Assembly (NCBI GenBank): GCA_900770665.1
Contig: CAAGKZ010000067.1
Span: 1-51,184, forward strand
Length of the DNA stretch: 51,184 nucleotides
Reading direction: 5' to 3'
Origin: Bacteroidaceae bacterium
GTDB taxonomy: Bacteria; Bacteroidota; Bacteroidia; Bacteroidales; Bacteroidaceae
Shown here in pieces: positions 30,013 to 40,102 of the stretch. The notes under the pieces are model-generated. The model was not told the DNA's origin. It searched no databases and saw nothing but the letters and a program-made list of their open reading frames with translations. How positions within the stretch are numbered: the first letter of the stretch is position 1; every line of letters starts with the position of its first letter. A program made the position numbers and the translations under genes.

Positions 30013-30924
30013 TCAAATCTCCAAAGCACCTATAAGCTCCTGCACAGAACTCATCTTGTGGCGTACAAGATAATCCTGAATATAATCAACAATTTCGCCT
30101 GTTACAGCAGGATTCATAAAGTTTGCAGTACCAACCTCAATGGCACTTGCACCGGCAAGCAGGAACTCAATGGCATCGGCGCCCGTTGTGATACCGCCAA
30201 TACCCACAACAGGAATCTTAACGGCCTTGGCAACCTGCCAAACCATGCGCAGAGCGATTGGCTTGACAGCAGGACCACTCATACCACCTGTGATTGTAGA
30301 GAGCACAGGACGGCGTTTCTCCGAGTCGATAGCCATGCCAAGCAAAGTATTGATGAGCGAAACACTATCGGCACCGGCACCCTCAACAGCACGCGCAATC
30401 TCAGTGATATCGGTAACGTTTGGAGAGAGTTTTACAATAAGAGTCTTTGGGTAAACCTTGCGCACCGCCGCAACAACTTCTGCCGCCGACTGAGGCAACA
30501 CACCAAAGGCCATACCGCCCTGCTTTACGTTTGGACATGAGATATTGAGCTCAATACCGGGTATCTTGTCAAGCGCAGCCACCTTCTCGGCGCAAGCCAC
30601 ATAATCCTCGATACAAGCTCCTGAGACGTTTACAAGCACTTTGGTGTCGAGGTCCTTGAGTTGCGGATAGATATTCGCAGCAAAGTAATCAACACCCTTG
30701 TTCTGCAAACCCACAGCATTGAGCATTCCCATTGGAGTCTCGGCGCTGCGCGGGTAGGCATTTCCTTCGCGGTGGTTAAGGGTTGTACCTTTTACAATAA
30801 AACCACCCAACTTGTTCAAATCGACAAAATCGGCAAATTCAAGACCATAGCCGAATGTTCCCGACGCGGTGAGAACCGGATTCTTCAGTTCCAGACCGCC
30901 TATTTTAACATCTGTCTTTACCAT
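30013..30924 (-). CDS. pyrD: Dihydroorotate dehydrogenase, catalytic subunit
   Basis: Class 1B dihydroorotate dehydrogenase, the fourth step of UMP synthesis, passing electrons from FMN to PyrK. 303 aa TIM barrel. Marks: NPVLTASGTFGYG, GGFIVKGTTLNHREGNA, NAVGLQNKGVDYF, ELNISCPNVKQGG with the active-site Cys typical of class 1, VKLSPNVTDI, and the FMN phosphate site GIGGITTGADAIEFLLAGASAIEVGTA. It overlaps pyrK by 7 bases, so the two are translationally coupled and expected in one heterotetramer. Confidence 0.97.
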   Translation of the reverse strand: MVKTDVKIGGLELKNPVLTASGTFGYGLEFADFVDLNKLGGFIVKGTTLNHREGNAYPRSAETPMGMLNAVGLQNKGVDYFAANIYPQLKDLDTKVLVNVSGACIEDYVACAEKVAALDKIPGIELNISCPNVKQGGMAFGVLPQSAAEVVAAVRKVYPKTLIVKLSPNVTDITEIARAVEGAGADSVSLINTLLGMAIDSEKRRPVLSTITGGMSGPAVKPIALRMVWQVAKAVKIPVVGIGGITTGADAIEFLLAGASAIEVGTANFMNPAVTGEIVDYIQDYLVRHKMSSVQELIGALEI

Positions 30925-31685
30925 TTCAGTTCATCAATTGAAAATACCGGACCATCTGTACAAACACACTTGTGTCCCTCCTTTGTATCTTCGACACAAC
31001 AGAGACACGCACCCAGGCCACATGCCATCTTATTCTCGAGCGAAACCTCGCAGGCAATGCCTTTCTCGCGTGCATAACGCGCCACAGCCATCATCATAGG
31101 CTTTGGACCACAGGTATAAATACAATCATACTTCTCGGCAAGCAGCGAGTGATTGGTCACATAACCCTTCTCGCCCAGCGAACCATCCTCAGTTGTATAT
31201 TCCACGCGTCCAAGAGCCTCGTATGCCTCACGCAAATAGAGGTCCTTTGCCGAGCGCGCACCGATGAGGATTGTAAACTCATGACCACCTCTCTTCAACT
31301 CCTCGGCAAGGTAGTACAAAGGAGCCGATCCTACGCCACCACCAACCAAGAGATACTTCTTACCGGCCTCTACAGGCATTGTAAAGCCATTGCCAAGCGG
31401 CAACAGAGTATTCACCTTGTCACCGGCCTTGAGTGAGCCGAGCCACTTTGTTCCATCACCCACAATCTGCACCAAAAAGCCAATCTCATTCTTTTCGGCA
31501 TCGAAACTATGCACCGAAATAGGACGGCGCAGCATAACCGTAGGTGTCTGGTCAATACGGAGCTCCGCAAACTGTCCGGGACGAACCTCGGGGAAAGGAG
31601 TATCGCTTGACATAACCAACAGAACACAGTTGGCATTGACCTGCAGCACCTCCTTCACTACTAAATCGACAAGAACTTTTTTCAT
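30918..31685 (-). CDS. pyrK: Dihydroorotate dehydrogenase, electron transfer subunit
   Basis: PyrK carries FAD and a 2Fe-2S cluster and links PyrD to NAD+. 255 aa. The ferredoxin-reductase-like FAD part has VMLRRPISVHSF; the nucleotide part has LLVGGGVGSAPLYYLAEEL; the cluster is held by four Cys in CGLGACLCC and CVCTDGPVF. First gene of the pyrK-pyrD operon. A minus-strand TATCTTCG (-7-like) lies about 50 bases upstream. Confidence 0.96.
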   Translation of the reverse strand: MKKVLVDLVVKEVLQVNANCVLLVMSSDTPFPEVRPGQFAELRIDQTPTVMLRRPISVHSFDAEKNEIGFLVQIVGDGTKWLGSLKAGDKVNTLLPLGNGFTMPVEAGKKYLLVGGGVGSAPLYYLAEELKRGGHEFTILIGARSAKDLYLREAYEALGRVEYTTEDGSLGEKGYVTNHSLLAEKYDCIYTCGPKPMMMAVARYAREKGIACEVSLENKMACGLGACLCCVEDTKEGHKCVCTDGPVFSIDELKW

Positions 31686-31776
31686 ATCGAAAACGTTGGA
31701 TATTATTTATAATGTGTTTTTAATGTCTATTTGCGCGAAGATAGCATAATTTTATTCCACACACAAGCAAATAAAA

Positions 31777-31802
31777 AAAATGTTGGAACGCTCCAACATT
31801 TT
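31777..31802 (-). terminator. Terminator of the XRE regulator gene
   Basis: AAAATGTTGGA pairs with TCCAACATTTT around ACGC; a T-run follows on the minus strand. Confidence 0.78.
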
Positions 31803-31811
31803 ACCTATTTA

Positions 31812-32348
31812 TCAACTCTTCTCAGGAACAAGAGTCTCATATGTACCATCACTGTAGTATATACGTATCTCCTTTATCTTTTTCTCCGGTTGCAAAGCCG
31901 CCATCTGCGCAAGACGATTGGCCTGTTGACGCTTCGGACGAGGTTCAGAAACAACCCTCTCACGCACAGGAGGCGGCGCTACAGTGCGGCGGGGTTTAGA
32001 TTCTTCCACCACCGGCAGAACTTGCTCTGCATTAGCTGCAAAAAGCATATTGTCTGCAACGGTCTGCTCGGGAAACAACGACTCGTTGGAGAAGTTTACT
32101 GCAGGCTCAGCATCAGCCTGCCGCACAGGAACGTCACCTACACCTGTCATCAGCCACTTCATGTCAATGCCAGGGAAAGCATCGTATATCTTGAGCATTA
32201 CCTCAAGACTCGGCTTGTTACGCCCACTTATGATATGCGACACCGATGCGCGCTGAATGCCGGTTTTATCGGCAAACTGCGACGGCGACAAATCATAACA
32301 TTTCATCAGCAGTTCAATTCTCTCACGCTCGTTCATAATTGTATGCAA
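31812..32348 (-). CDS. XRE-family HTH regulator
   Basis: 178 aa. The N-terminal ~65 residues are a Cro/C1-type helix-turn-helix (LLMKCYDLSPSQFADKTGIQRASVSHIISGRNKPSLEVMLKI), and then FPGIDMKWLMTGVGDVPV. The remainder (~70-178) is Pro/Arg/Glu-rich and probably disordered, ending with a short beta motif (IKEIRIYYSDGTYETL) seen in many Bacteroidota XRE proteins. A -7 element TATCTTTG is at 32386-32393 (minus). Its targets are unknown; an inverted repeat in its own upstream region (32449-32473) is a candidate site. Confidence 0.9.
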   Translation of the reverse strand: MHTIMNERERIELLMKCYDLSPSQFADKTGIQRASVSHIISGRNKPSLEVMLKIYDAFPGIDMKWLMTGVGDVPVRQADAEPAVNFSNESLFPEQTVADNMLFAANAEQVLPVVEESKPRRTVAPPPVRERVVSEPRPKRQQANRLAQMAALQPEKKIKEIRIYYSDGTYETLVPEKS

Positions 32349-32385
32349 TATTTACGTGTTACAAATGTTTAATACATTTTCAACA

Positions 32386-32393
32386 CAAAGATA
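32386..32393 (-). promoter_or_regulatory. -7 element of the XRE gene
   Basis: Minus-strand TATCTTTG, about 40 bases upstream of the start codon. Confidence 0.5.
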
Positions 32394-33440
32394 TTACAAA
32401 ATTACAAAACAAGCAAGTCTCCATCAAAAAACAAACCAGCACTATCAATTTACAATATTAAAACATTTGTAAACTAAACAATTTAACAGCAGCCATTTCC
32501 GGAATCAACAAAAAACCAACACCATCTTTACAGCACCAGTACAAGACCAAAGCCCATCATAATTAAAATATACTTTAATAATTTATTACAAACTGCTGAT
32601 TTTCCGCTATATAATACACAAAAACACCCCTAAATATGCATTTTATGTATACCCACGCAAGAACAACCATAAAAATATTAAACTAAAGCAACAACAAATA
32701 ACTGAAAAATATATTGATTTTTAATACGTTATGCTTAAATAAAACAAAATGCATAAATCTTGCATACGACTATCAACAGTGTTGACAAAGCATTGTTGAA
32801 AATGCAATGCCAAATGCTGAACGATTGACACAATTGTGGAAACATTTGTACACACAACCCTATTTACAAAATCAAACAAAATATTTTTTCAAACACTACG
32901 CCACCCTAATGTTTACATTTAACACAAACAAAAATCCAATTATATACATTTGTTTCGCAAAAGAAAGCAAATAAATATTCATTTTTACAGCTAAAAGCAC
33001 ACTCTACATGCACAAAAAGCCGCAAATAATGTAAAAATTCAAAAAAATGCGGTAAAACTATGGAGTTAGAGAAAATATTGGACTCTCATCAGCTTAAAAA
33101 GAACACAACACATTAAAACACAACAATTTAAGAGTAAAATAAATGCATATGGAAATTTTCAAAATAGAAAAACAGCAATTATAACAGCAAAAAGGATATT
33201 CACCTAACACATTAGAAACTGCAGCAGAAAAACTCTTTAAAAGCGCAGACAATGCGTATCTCTTTAATTCGCCAAGAAGGCAATTATTCTTTACGATTGC
33301 CGGAATACTATGACACGCGGTTACTCAATCCACAGCAAACTGAGAACCGACGAATAGACACACGGCCGGTTTTATTCACTAACATCCCTCCTGATGCACA
33401 CCACATACAACGTAACAAAAATAGCAACACTCAAGCATAA
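32394..33440. other. AT-rich protein-free spacer
   Basis: About 1 kb of strongly AT-rich DNA without a credible gene. The only structure found is an inverted repeat TTTACAA (32449-32455) / TTGTAAA (32467-32473). A 62-aa frame at 33252-33440 has no features of a protein. I see no DnaA-box cluster, tRNA or repeat array. Confidence 0.5.
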
Positions 33441-33444
33441 AAAA

Positions 33445-33468
33445 GCCTGCCCCTATTACGGAGCAGGC
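33445..33468 (-). terminator. Terminator of the M6 protease gene
   Basis: GCCTGC (33445-33450) pairs with GCAGGC (33463-33468); on the minus strand a TTTTTTA run follows. Confidence 0.75.
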
Positions 33469-33519
33469 CATATACAAGCCACCACAGCGCCACTTGAAGC
33501 GCCGTTGCGCTAATAGCAA

Positions 33520-36030
33520 TTATTCAATCATCATTTTTCGAGTTCCCGATGCTGTTACAACAACATACACACCCTTTGAAAGCACCGGCATACCAGCCTT
33601 GTCACCACTATATAACTTGACACCTGAAATCGCATAAACCTCGCACCAGTCACCATCGGCAACAATCTCGTCAATACCTGTTGGCAAAAGTGCAACCTCA
33701 ACATAATCAGAGAAAGGTGATTCCATCTTGCCATTTGTCGCCTTAACTCTGTAAAGATAAATAGCACCCTCCTCAAGGTCAGTAAACTTATAGCTTGTTG
33801 CTGCAGCAGTAACACTCTTTACAAGCTCTCTCTTCACGGAAGTCGCCATAGCGATATTCAAATTATCAACCTTCACACGTTTATTTCCTTCTGAAAGTTC
33901 TGTATGCAGAGTCACATAGAAATAGCCATCTACATCAGCTGAGAATGTTATTTTTTCACCTGCTCCAGTAATATCAAAATCCTCATAAGCAACAAGTTCG
34001 GCAGACTCATCACGATACTCAACCGAAAGAACTACGCCGGTATCTTTGGTATTATACAACACCGCATCAAGTGTAGTAACAACATTGCCCGATGCCTCAA
34101 TCCATGGAGCATACAAGTAGCCAGGGTTCTTTGACGTACCTATGCGCAAAGCACCGGTCTCGCTATAAACATTCTCGCAATCCCAATCGTTTGATGACAT
34201 ATAGCCGTCAATTGTATCATAATACAACTCCTTATTGCCAACTGTGCAATTCATGAAATCCTCGCTCAGCAACACCTCTTTATCACCGACACCATTCGAT
34301 GCAGCTGACTGCTTATAGAGTTCAACTGTATATTCAGCCGCATCCTCAACGGCAGCCCAGTTAGCGACAAACGAGTTGCTTGTGACATCAATTGCCGGCA
34401 GCACCACCGGAACATCCAAAGAGGCTGTATGCATGAAGTTAAATGAAATAACATCATTCTCGTACTTGATATCAGTAATCGGTTTGTTCATATAACCGCC
34501 GGTATAAACCTTGGCTGCAGGGATTGAGGTATTTGTCAGTTCGGTATTACCACTTGTTCCCGGCCAAACATCACCCTTAAGACTGGCAGTAAACTCAGCA
34601 TTTGTCACCTCACCATAGACAGCAAGCTCATTGTCGGCCGGTATCAATGTGTAGCGTGGATGTTTTTTTGTTGTATTGATAGTGTTGTTATCCCATGCCG
34701 ACTTCAGATAATCTACGTGAATGACAAGCATACCGCTAGCGAACAGATATTTATCCCACCCCTCTTGCTTGCGGTTTTCAAGGATATAATACTCGTTCTT
34801 ATTGGCATCGTTCACAATTTTATAGCCAACACCTTCCTGTGTAAGAGGTTTCATTGAGTATGCACCTTTGGTGTTTATCTCAACGAGCTCTCTCCAACCG
34901 CAGAAATCTCTCTGATATGCGCTGTAACCAACAGGCACATAACCCTCGGCAGCATAGTTGCCCTGGTCCATCACATCCCAGTAATCCATACACCAGTTAC
35001 CACTCTCGTATGTGGTATCATAGATGTCGTGCAAGCCAAGGCAGTGCGAGAACTCGTGACAGATGAGACCGATACCCGCCATTGTCTTGCCAATGCGGTC
35101 TTCATACTCCTCATTGTATACAAGTTCGCCGCTACAGGCATAAGTATCACACTTCACACCATCAACCGTGATAGAACCGGCCTCGGCGCTGAGCTGCCAC
35201 TGGTGAGGCCAAACTGTATTTTCATCGGCACCGTAAGACTCAGAATATCCTGCATATATACAGTAGATAAACTCCACCTCACCGTCGCCGTTATTGTCAC
35301 ATTTCGAAAAGTCAAAACCTGCAGCATCCGCCTTTTTGATACCCTCTTTAACCATATAAGTAGCTCTCTGGTCATTGTCACTGGAATCGTTGCCACCATA
35401 GTATGCCATGTTGTTGTCCAGTGTAACAATATCAGTCACAATAAAGTTAGGGCGGAACTTGCCATCGGACTGTGCCATAAAGTAGTCACGGGCACTTCCA
35501 ATGCTGTTCGCAATGGGATTTTCGTATACATAATCCTTTGTATTGAGGATATTGTTTAAATCCTCCTTTTTATATGTAAACTTTGTGTCCTTGAACTGCA
35601 CCAGGAGCACTGCAATATTCACGTCACCCTCGGGGACAATCTGCGAACCGGCCTTCTGAGCAGCAGCTTTGTATGCCAGCGAACGTGCACCGCTTGCCTT
35701 TGCAATACTTGCCTTCATTTCGGGGAAGTCAATCGATGACAACAACTCCCTCTCGGCAGCGCTACGGTTTGCGCCATTGTGCGCAAGACATTTTGTCGAT
35801 ACAAAAACGCCATTGTCAAAAGTTGCATAGCTGTAATCGCCGTTAGCCTCTTTCACCAAAGGCTTGCCATCGGCTGTCGCATAATAGTGAAGCGCCTCGT
35901 CACCGGCGAGCATCACAATCAGCTCAGTGCCGTCCGACTGCTTCACGGTAAACGGTTTGCGGTATGCAGGGGCAGCAAATGCCGACACCAACATAAAAAC
36001 CGCAACCATAAAAAGTAAAAACCTCTTCAT
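33520..36030 (-). CDS. M6-family metalloprotease, probably type IX secreted
   Basis: 836-aa secreted zinc protease. Signal peptide MKRFLLFMVAVFMLVSAFAA; propeptide ~20-130; catalytic domain ~135-450 with HEFSHCLGLHD near residue 325 (zinc ligands in HExxHxxGxxD) and NWCMDYWDVMDQGNYA as the Met-turn region. DNNGDGEVEF (~246-255) looks like a Ca2+ loop. Residues ~515-590 form a fibronectin-III-like domain, followed by a beta-sandwich of the cleaved-adhesin kind (~590-740). The last ~45 residues (IYAISGVKLYSG-like, then LSKGVYVVVTASGTRKMMIE) match the pattern of type IX secretion sorting tails. A -7 element TAATTTTG is at 36084-36091 (minus). Likely digests host or dietary protein. Confidence 0.92.
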   Translation of the reverse strand: MKRFLLFMVAVFMLVSAFAAPAYRKPFTVKQSDGTELIVMLAGDEALHYYATADGKPLVKEANGDYSYATFDNGVFVSTKCLAHNGANRSAAERELLSSIDFPEMKASIAKASGARSLAYKAAAQKAGSQIVPEGDVNIAVLLVQFKDTKFTYKKEDLNNILNTKDYVYENPIANSIGSARDYFMAQSDGKFRPNFIVTDIVTLDNNMAYYGGNDSSDNDQRATYMVKEGIKKADAAGFDFSKCDNNGDGEVEFIYCIYAGYSESYGADENTVWPHQWQLSAEAGSITVDGVKCDTYACSGELVYNEEYEDRIGKTMAGIGLICHEFSHCLGLHDIYDTTYESGNWCMDYWDVMDQGNYAAEGYVPVGYSAYQRDFCGWRELVEINTKGAYSMKPLTQEGVGYKIVNDANKNEYYILENRKQEGWDKYLFASGMLVIHVDYLKSAWDNNTINTTKKHPRYTLIPADNELAVYGEVTNAEFTASLKGDVWPGTSGNTELTNTSIPAAKVYTGGYMNKPITDIKYENDVISFNFMHTASLDVPVVLPAIDVTSNSFVANWAAVEDAAEYTVELYKQSAASNGVGDKEVLLSEDFMNCTVGNKELYYDTIDGYMSSNDWDCENVYSETGALRIGTSKNPGYLYAPWIEASGNVVTTLDAVLYNTKDTGVVLSVEYRDESAELVAYEDFDITGAGEKITFSADVDGYFYVTLHTELSEGNKRVKVDNLNIAMATSVKRELVKSVTAAATSYKFTDLEEGAIYLYRVKATNGKMESPFSDYVEVALLPTGIDEIVADGDWCEVYAISGVKLYSGDKAGMPVLSKGVYVVVTASGTRKMMIE

Positions 36031-36083
36031 TTTTTATATTCATTAATTTCACGGTTCAGAAAGGGCACTCTGCCCAATCCATG

Positions 36084-36091
36084 CAAAATTA
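36084..36091 (-). promoter_or_regulatory. -7 element for the M6 protease
   Basis: Minus-strand TAATTTTG, 54 bases upstream of the start codon. Confidence 0.45.
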
Positions 36092-36139
36092 ATAAATATT
36101 TTCTATATATTCTATATATAGAAGGGATTTTAACCGATT

Positions 36140-37051
36140 TCAACTTTTCCCGGCTATAGCCTTACCCTTTTCATTGACACCTACAAAGTATATGCTCAGC
36201 CCAATAAACAGCAACGACAGCAGTATCACAGGTTCAAACTTGTCCACTCCCGTAACAAACGACACCACCGACGCAACTATCAACGTCACATACCCGTAGA
36301 TTGCAACGACCGTGCTGTTCAAGTATTTAAGTCCTATGGGAATGAGAAAATATGTTATCACTGTAGGGAATATGAGCACAAACGCCAGCACAAGCAACGG
36401 CTTTGTCTTTATGCCACCTTCAAAAAGCGGAGCCGAAAAACCGAAAATCCATGTAAACAGCAGAGCAACCACCGCAGCCGACAGAAACGTGTAGCGCAGA
36501 ATCGTCATCCTGGAAAGATGCCCAACCATCCTTGCCGAGAAAACAAGATATACTGCATAAATGATTGAAGCTGCAATGGATAACACATTGCCAAGCAATG
36601 GATTATCGGCAACAGCACGGTTAGGCTCTGCAAGTACGCAAAGCATTGCTCCTGCAAAGCCAATGGCAATACCCATAAGCTTGCGTGCATCAATACCCTC
36701 GTGAAAAATGACCGCCGACGCAATAACAACCCACAGCGGTTGCATAGCATTGAAAATTGCAAAGCTCACTGGTGTAGTGTGGCTAAGACTCACTGCATAG
36801 AGCGACATATAACCAAAGATACCCACCCCACCAAGCAGCATCAGCTTTACTTTATCCTTGAATGTCACAGTCTCGGGCTTTGCAAAAATACCGACAATCC
36901 AGAATACCACAGCCGCAAATACCAAGCGAAGTGTCACACACCCTATCGGGGCTATCCAGAACGGCAGCAGATAGCCCATGGCATTCACATTCAAACCACT
37001 CAACACCCTCGCCGTAAAAAGCGAAAGAGAACCTTTGGTATAGTTATTCAT
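36140..37051 (-). CDS. EamA-family (DMT) transporter
   Basis: 303-aa inner-membrane protein of the drug/metabolite transporter superfamily, two five-helix EamA halves (~residues 8-140 and ~155-295). Hydrophobic segments such as LLGGVGIFGYMSLYAVSLS, GIAIGFAGAMLCVLA and VIYFLIPIGLKYLNST-like stretches are clear. It exports small metabolites or amino acids; substrate unknown. Its start overlaps the MFS gene stop by 8 bases, so the two form an operon transcribed away from gadB. Confidence 0.9.
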   Translation of the reverse strand: MNNYTKGSLSLFTARVLSGLNVNAMGYLLPFWIAPIGCVTLRLVFAAVVFWIVGIFAKPETVTFKDKVKLMLLGGVGIFGYMSLYAVSLSHTTPVSFAIFNAMQPLWVVIASAVIFHEGIDARKLMGIAIGFAGAMLCVLAEPNRAVADNPLLGNVLSIAASIIYAVYLVFSARMVGHLSRMTILRYTFLSAAVVALLFTWIFGFSAPLFEGGIKTKPLLVLAFVLIFPTVITYFLIPIGLKYLNSTVVAIYGYVTLIVASVVSFVTGVDKFEPVILLSLLFIGLSIYFVGVNEKGKAIAGKS

Positions 37052-38291
37052 ATTTCTTTTCTCTACGTTTCTTACGTATATTTATAAACACCAAAACCAG
37101 CACTGCCACAAAACCCAATACAGCATTGAAAGCAAACGGAAAGCGCTCACCTTTCACGCCCAGCAAATCCTGCACCCAATCTACCACAAAGGGAGCAATG
37201 ACAATTGCCACATAGTTCATTGACATGAGCAACGCAAGCGCATACGTGACACGTTGTGGCGATGCCAGTTCCGCAGTCCTGTCATACACATACGGTTGTG
37301 CCATGCCATATCCAAAACCTGTTGCCACACAACCAATTATGACAAACAGCAGCATACTGTTGTAGAAGACATCTATCAATCCCAAAGCAATGAGCAACAC
37401 AGCCCACACAAGGATATTGCGCCCCAACATATCCACCAGGCGGTTAATGAAAAGTCCCGGCAACATCATTGCAAGGAAAAATATCGATGTCACCATGCCA
37501 ACCACACCGCTGTCATAACCATATTTACCAAGCAGGAACGGCAAATTAATACTCACTACCATAACAAGATAGGTTATGAACAGATAATAGAGCATGTATT
37601 TCACAAGCGAGCCATATTCTATACGCCCACCACTCTGCACTACAGTATTGCCCTGCCCGCCTTGCAGCCCAATGCTCTTCTCGGCACGTCTTATCGCCGG
37701 TACAAGAAGTATCGAAATCACCGGCAGCAGATATACCAGGAACGGCAGACGCCACTGTACATCGGCAAGCCATCCCGCAACAGCCGTCGCAACCACAAGA
37801 GTAATGTTTGTAATTGCCGATACATAACCGTACTGCTTGGTACGCTCCTTTCCGCTGAAGAACATCGACACCAGCGAAGTAGAGAAAGGAATTATAATTC
37901 CCGCACCGACGCCAAGCATTGCACTCACAGCAATGAGCTGCCCTATCGTACCCGCCACAAAATATAAAGCGCCACTTAAAAGGAATAGCCATAAACCAAT
38001 GTATAACAATTTGATATACCCTATCCTGTTGCTTATATAACCCGCGAAAAGTATAAAAGGAATTATAAGCAAAGAGGGCAATGTTGTAAGCATTTGCAAA
38101 TCGAGGTCGGTTGCCTTGGGGAATATTGTCGCCAATTTCTCAAGTATTGGCGAAACGGCAAGCCCAGGCAACGACGTGAGCGCAGCCACCGACCAAATTC
38201 CAAGCAAAGCCCAAACAGTTATCACACCCTTTCCGGTGTTCACTCCACGCATTGCAAATAATGTTTTTGTAACATTCTCTTCATTTTTCAT
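37044..38291 (-). CDS. MFS transporter
   Basis: 415-aa major facilitator protein with 12 predicted membrane segments. The loop 2-3 motif is GYISNRIGYIKLLYIG, a variant of the MFS signature, and LFINRLVDMLGRNILVW is the equivalent in the second half. It ends in a basic tail INIRKKRREKK. Substrate unknown. First gene of a two-gene transporter operon, divergent from gadB, so it could take part in acid or amino-acid metabolism, but it is not a GadC-type antiporter. Confidence 0.92.
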   Translation of the reverse strand: MKNEENVTKTLFAMRGVNTGKGVITVWALLGIWSVAALTSLPGLAVSPILEKLATIFPKATDLDLQMLTTLPSLLIIPFILFAGYISNRIGYIKLLYIGLWLFLLSGALYFVAGTIGQLIAVSAMLGVGAGIIIPFSTSLVSMFFSGKERTKQYGYVSAITNITLVVATAVAGWLADVQWRLPFLVYLLPVISILLVPAIRRAEKSIGLQGGQGNTVVQSGGRIEYGSLVKYMLYYLFITYLVMVVSINLPFLLGKYGYDSGVVGMVTSIFFLAMMLPGLFINRLVDMLGRNILVWAVLLIALGLIDVFYNSMLLFVIIGCVATGFGYGMAQPYVYDRTAELASPQRVTYALALLMSMNYVAIVIAPFVVDWVQDLLGVKGERFPFAFNAVLGFVAVLVLVFINIRKKRREKKYE

Positions 38292-38451
38292 AATCGGAAC
38301 TCATTTTTTAAACAAATTCATAACAAGCACCACGGCGTAAATGTTGTATCCTTAAAAATACTAAAACACCGAACCAGCACTACAACAACAATGTTTGAAT
38401 GGTACAACAGTTCCAAAAAACAACATTTTATTAACCATTAAAAAAAGAAGA

Positions 38452-39879
38452 ATGATGATGAAAGAGGAAAATTGCAAGACAACGATGTGTGCACCGGTAT
38501 TTGGTTCGGAAGAGATGTTGAAAAGTGCTCCCTGCGACAAGATACCGCAACATTCCACCACCCCCGAAATTGCCTACCGCATGGTAAAGGACGAGACAAT
38601 CGCACAAACCCAGCCACGCCTTAACATGGCAACGTTTGTGACAACATATATGGATCCTTACGCCACCAAGCTGATGAACGATGCCATCGACATCAACTAC
38701 ATCGACGAGACAGAGTATCCGCGCGTTGCAGTGATGTGCGCCAAGTGCATCAACATCATCGCCAACCTGTGGAACAGCCCCGAGCAGGCCAAATGGAAAG
38801 CCGGAGCATTGGGAATAGGTTCAAGCGAAGCCTGCATGCTTGGTGGCGTGGCAGCGTGGCACCGATGGAAGAAGCGCCGTACAGCGCAGGGCAAGCCATG
38901 CGACAAACCTAACTTCGTAATCTCGGCAGCCTATCAGGTAGTATGGGAGAAGTTCGCACAGCTATGGCAAATTGAGATGCGTACAGTACCCCTGAGCAGC
39001 CAGAAACTCACCCTCGACCCCAAGGATGCAATAGCAATGTGTGACGAGAATACAATCTGCGTTGTCCCCATTATGGGCGTGACATGGACCGGACTCAACG
39101 ACGATGTCAAGGCGCTCAACGACGCGCTTGAGGAGTATAACAAAAAGACCGGTTACGACATCCCCATCCATGTCGATGCTGCATCGGGCGGTTTCATAAT
39201 GCCGTTCCTTAAGCCCGAACTGGAGTGGGATTTCCGCCTCAAATGGGTACTCTCCATCAGCACCAGCGGCCACAAGTACGGTCTTGTATACCCCGGCCTC
39301 GGTTGGGTTGTGTGGAAAGACAAGAAGTTCCTCCCCGACAGCATGTCGTTCAGCGTCAACTACCTGGGTGCCGACGTAACACAGGTGGGTTTGAACTTCT
39401 CGCGCCCTGCAGCACAGATTCTTGGCCAGTACTACCAGTTCATCCGCTTGGGCTTCGATGGCTACAAGGAGATACAGCACAACTCAATGGAGGTGGCAAA
39501 GTATCTGCATAGCGAGATTGGCAAGATGAAACCGTTCCAGAACTACAGCACCGAGGTATGCAACCCGCTGTTCATTTGGGAGATGAAGAAGGAGCATGCA
39601 AAGCAGGCAAAGTGGACACTTTACGATTTACAGGACAAGTTGCGCCAGAACGGCTGGATGGTGCCGGCCTACACCCTGCCAAAGACATTGGAGACAACCA
39701 TAGTGATGCGTATTGTGGTGCGCCAGGGCTTCAGCCGCGACATGGCCGACCAGTTACTTGCTGACATCCAGGCCGCTGTAACAGAATTGGAGAAACTGCA
39801 GTATCCAACACCGTCGCGCCTGAGCATCGAGAGCAACATCAAGGTAAAGGGTACAGTGTACACCCACACGGGAAAGTAA
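38452..39879 (+). CDS. gadB: Glutamate decarboxylase
   Basis: GadB converts glutamate to GABA and CO2, consuming a proton, and serves acid resistance and GABA production in gut Bacteroidales. 475 aa from the first of three adjacent Met codons, following an AGAAG stretch; a frame start 57 bases upstream is less likely. PLP fold-type I marks: GIGSSEACMLGGVAAWHRWK, HVDAASGGFIMPF, and the Schiff-base Lys in ISTSGHKYGLVYPGLGWV. The C-terminus resembles other GadB (RIVVRQGFSRDMADQLLADI). Followed by 70 bases of 14-bp tandem repeats and then glsA. Confidence 0.97.
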   Translation: MMMKEENCKTTMCAPVFGSEEMLKSAPCDKIPQHSTTPEIAYRMVKDETIAQTQPRLNMATFVTTYMDPYATKLMNDAIDINYIDETEYPRVAVMCAKCINIIANLWNSPEQAKWKAGALGIGSSEACMLGGVAAWHRWKKRRTAQGKPCDKPNFVISAAYQVVWEKFAQLWQIEMRTVPLSSQKLTLDPKDAIAMCDENTICVVPIMGVTWTGLNDDVKALNDALEEYNKKTGYDIPIHVDAASGGFIMPFLKPELEWDFRLKWVLSISTSGHKYGLVYPGLGWVVWKDKKFLPDSMSFSVNYLGADVTQVGLNFSRPAAQILGQYYQFIRLGFDGYKEIQHNSMEVAKYLHSEIGKMKPFQNYSTEVCNPLFIWEMKKEHAKQAKWTLYDLQDKLRQNGWMVPAYTLPKTLETTIVMRIVVRQGFSRDMADQLLADIQAAVTELEKLQYPTPSRLSIESNIKVKGTVYTHTGK

Positions 39880-39880
39880 A

Positions 39881-39950
39881 CTGAAAGGTGAAAGCTGAAA
39901 GGTGAAAACTGAAAGGTGAAAGCTGAAAGGTGAAAACTGAAAGGTGAAAA
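39881..39950. repeat. 14-bp tandem repeat, five units
   Basis: CTGAAAGGTGAAA plus G or A, five units directly after the gadB stop codon, alternating G/A in the last base for the first four (a 28-bp superunit). Copy number could vary by slippage. The following 70 bases to 40020 show no gene. Confidence 0.9.
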
Positions 39951-40102
39951 CTTGTGCAAGCGAGTGGGTGGAAGTTAGCTCACACACAAAGCGAGCGAAA
40001 GCATGTTCAAGCACACGGAGTGTGCTTAAAGCTGAAACCCCAAAAAAGTTATTCGCCACATTCAGCAAAAACTAAACTAAAAACCTATAACAAGAAAAAT
40101 TT

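Noticed and set aside
33252..33440. 62-aa frame in the AT-rich spacer.
   Set aside because: No start context, no domain, ends in the protease terminator; random frame.
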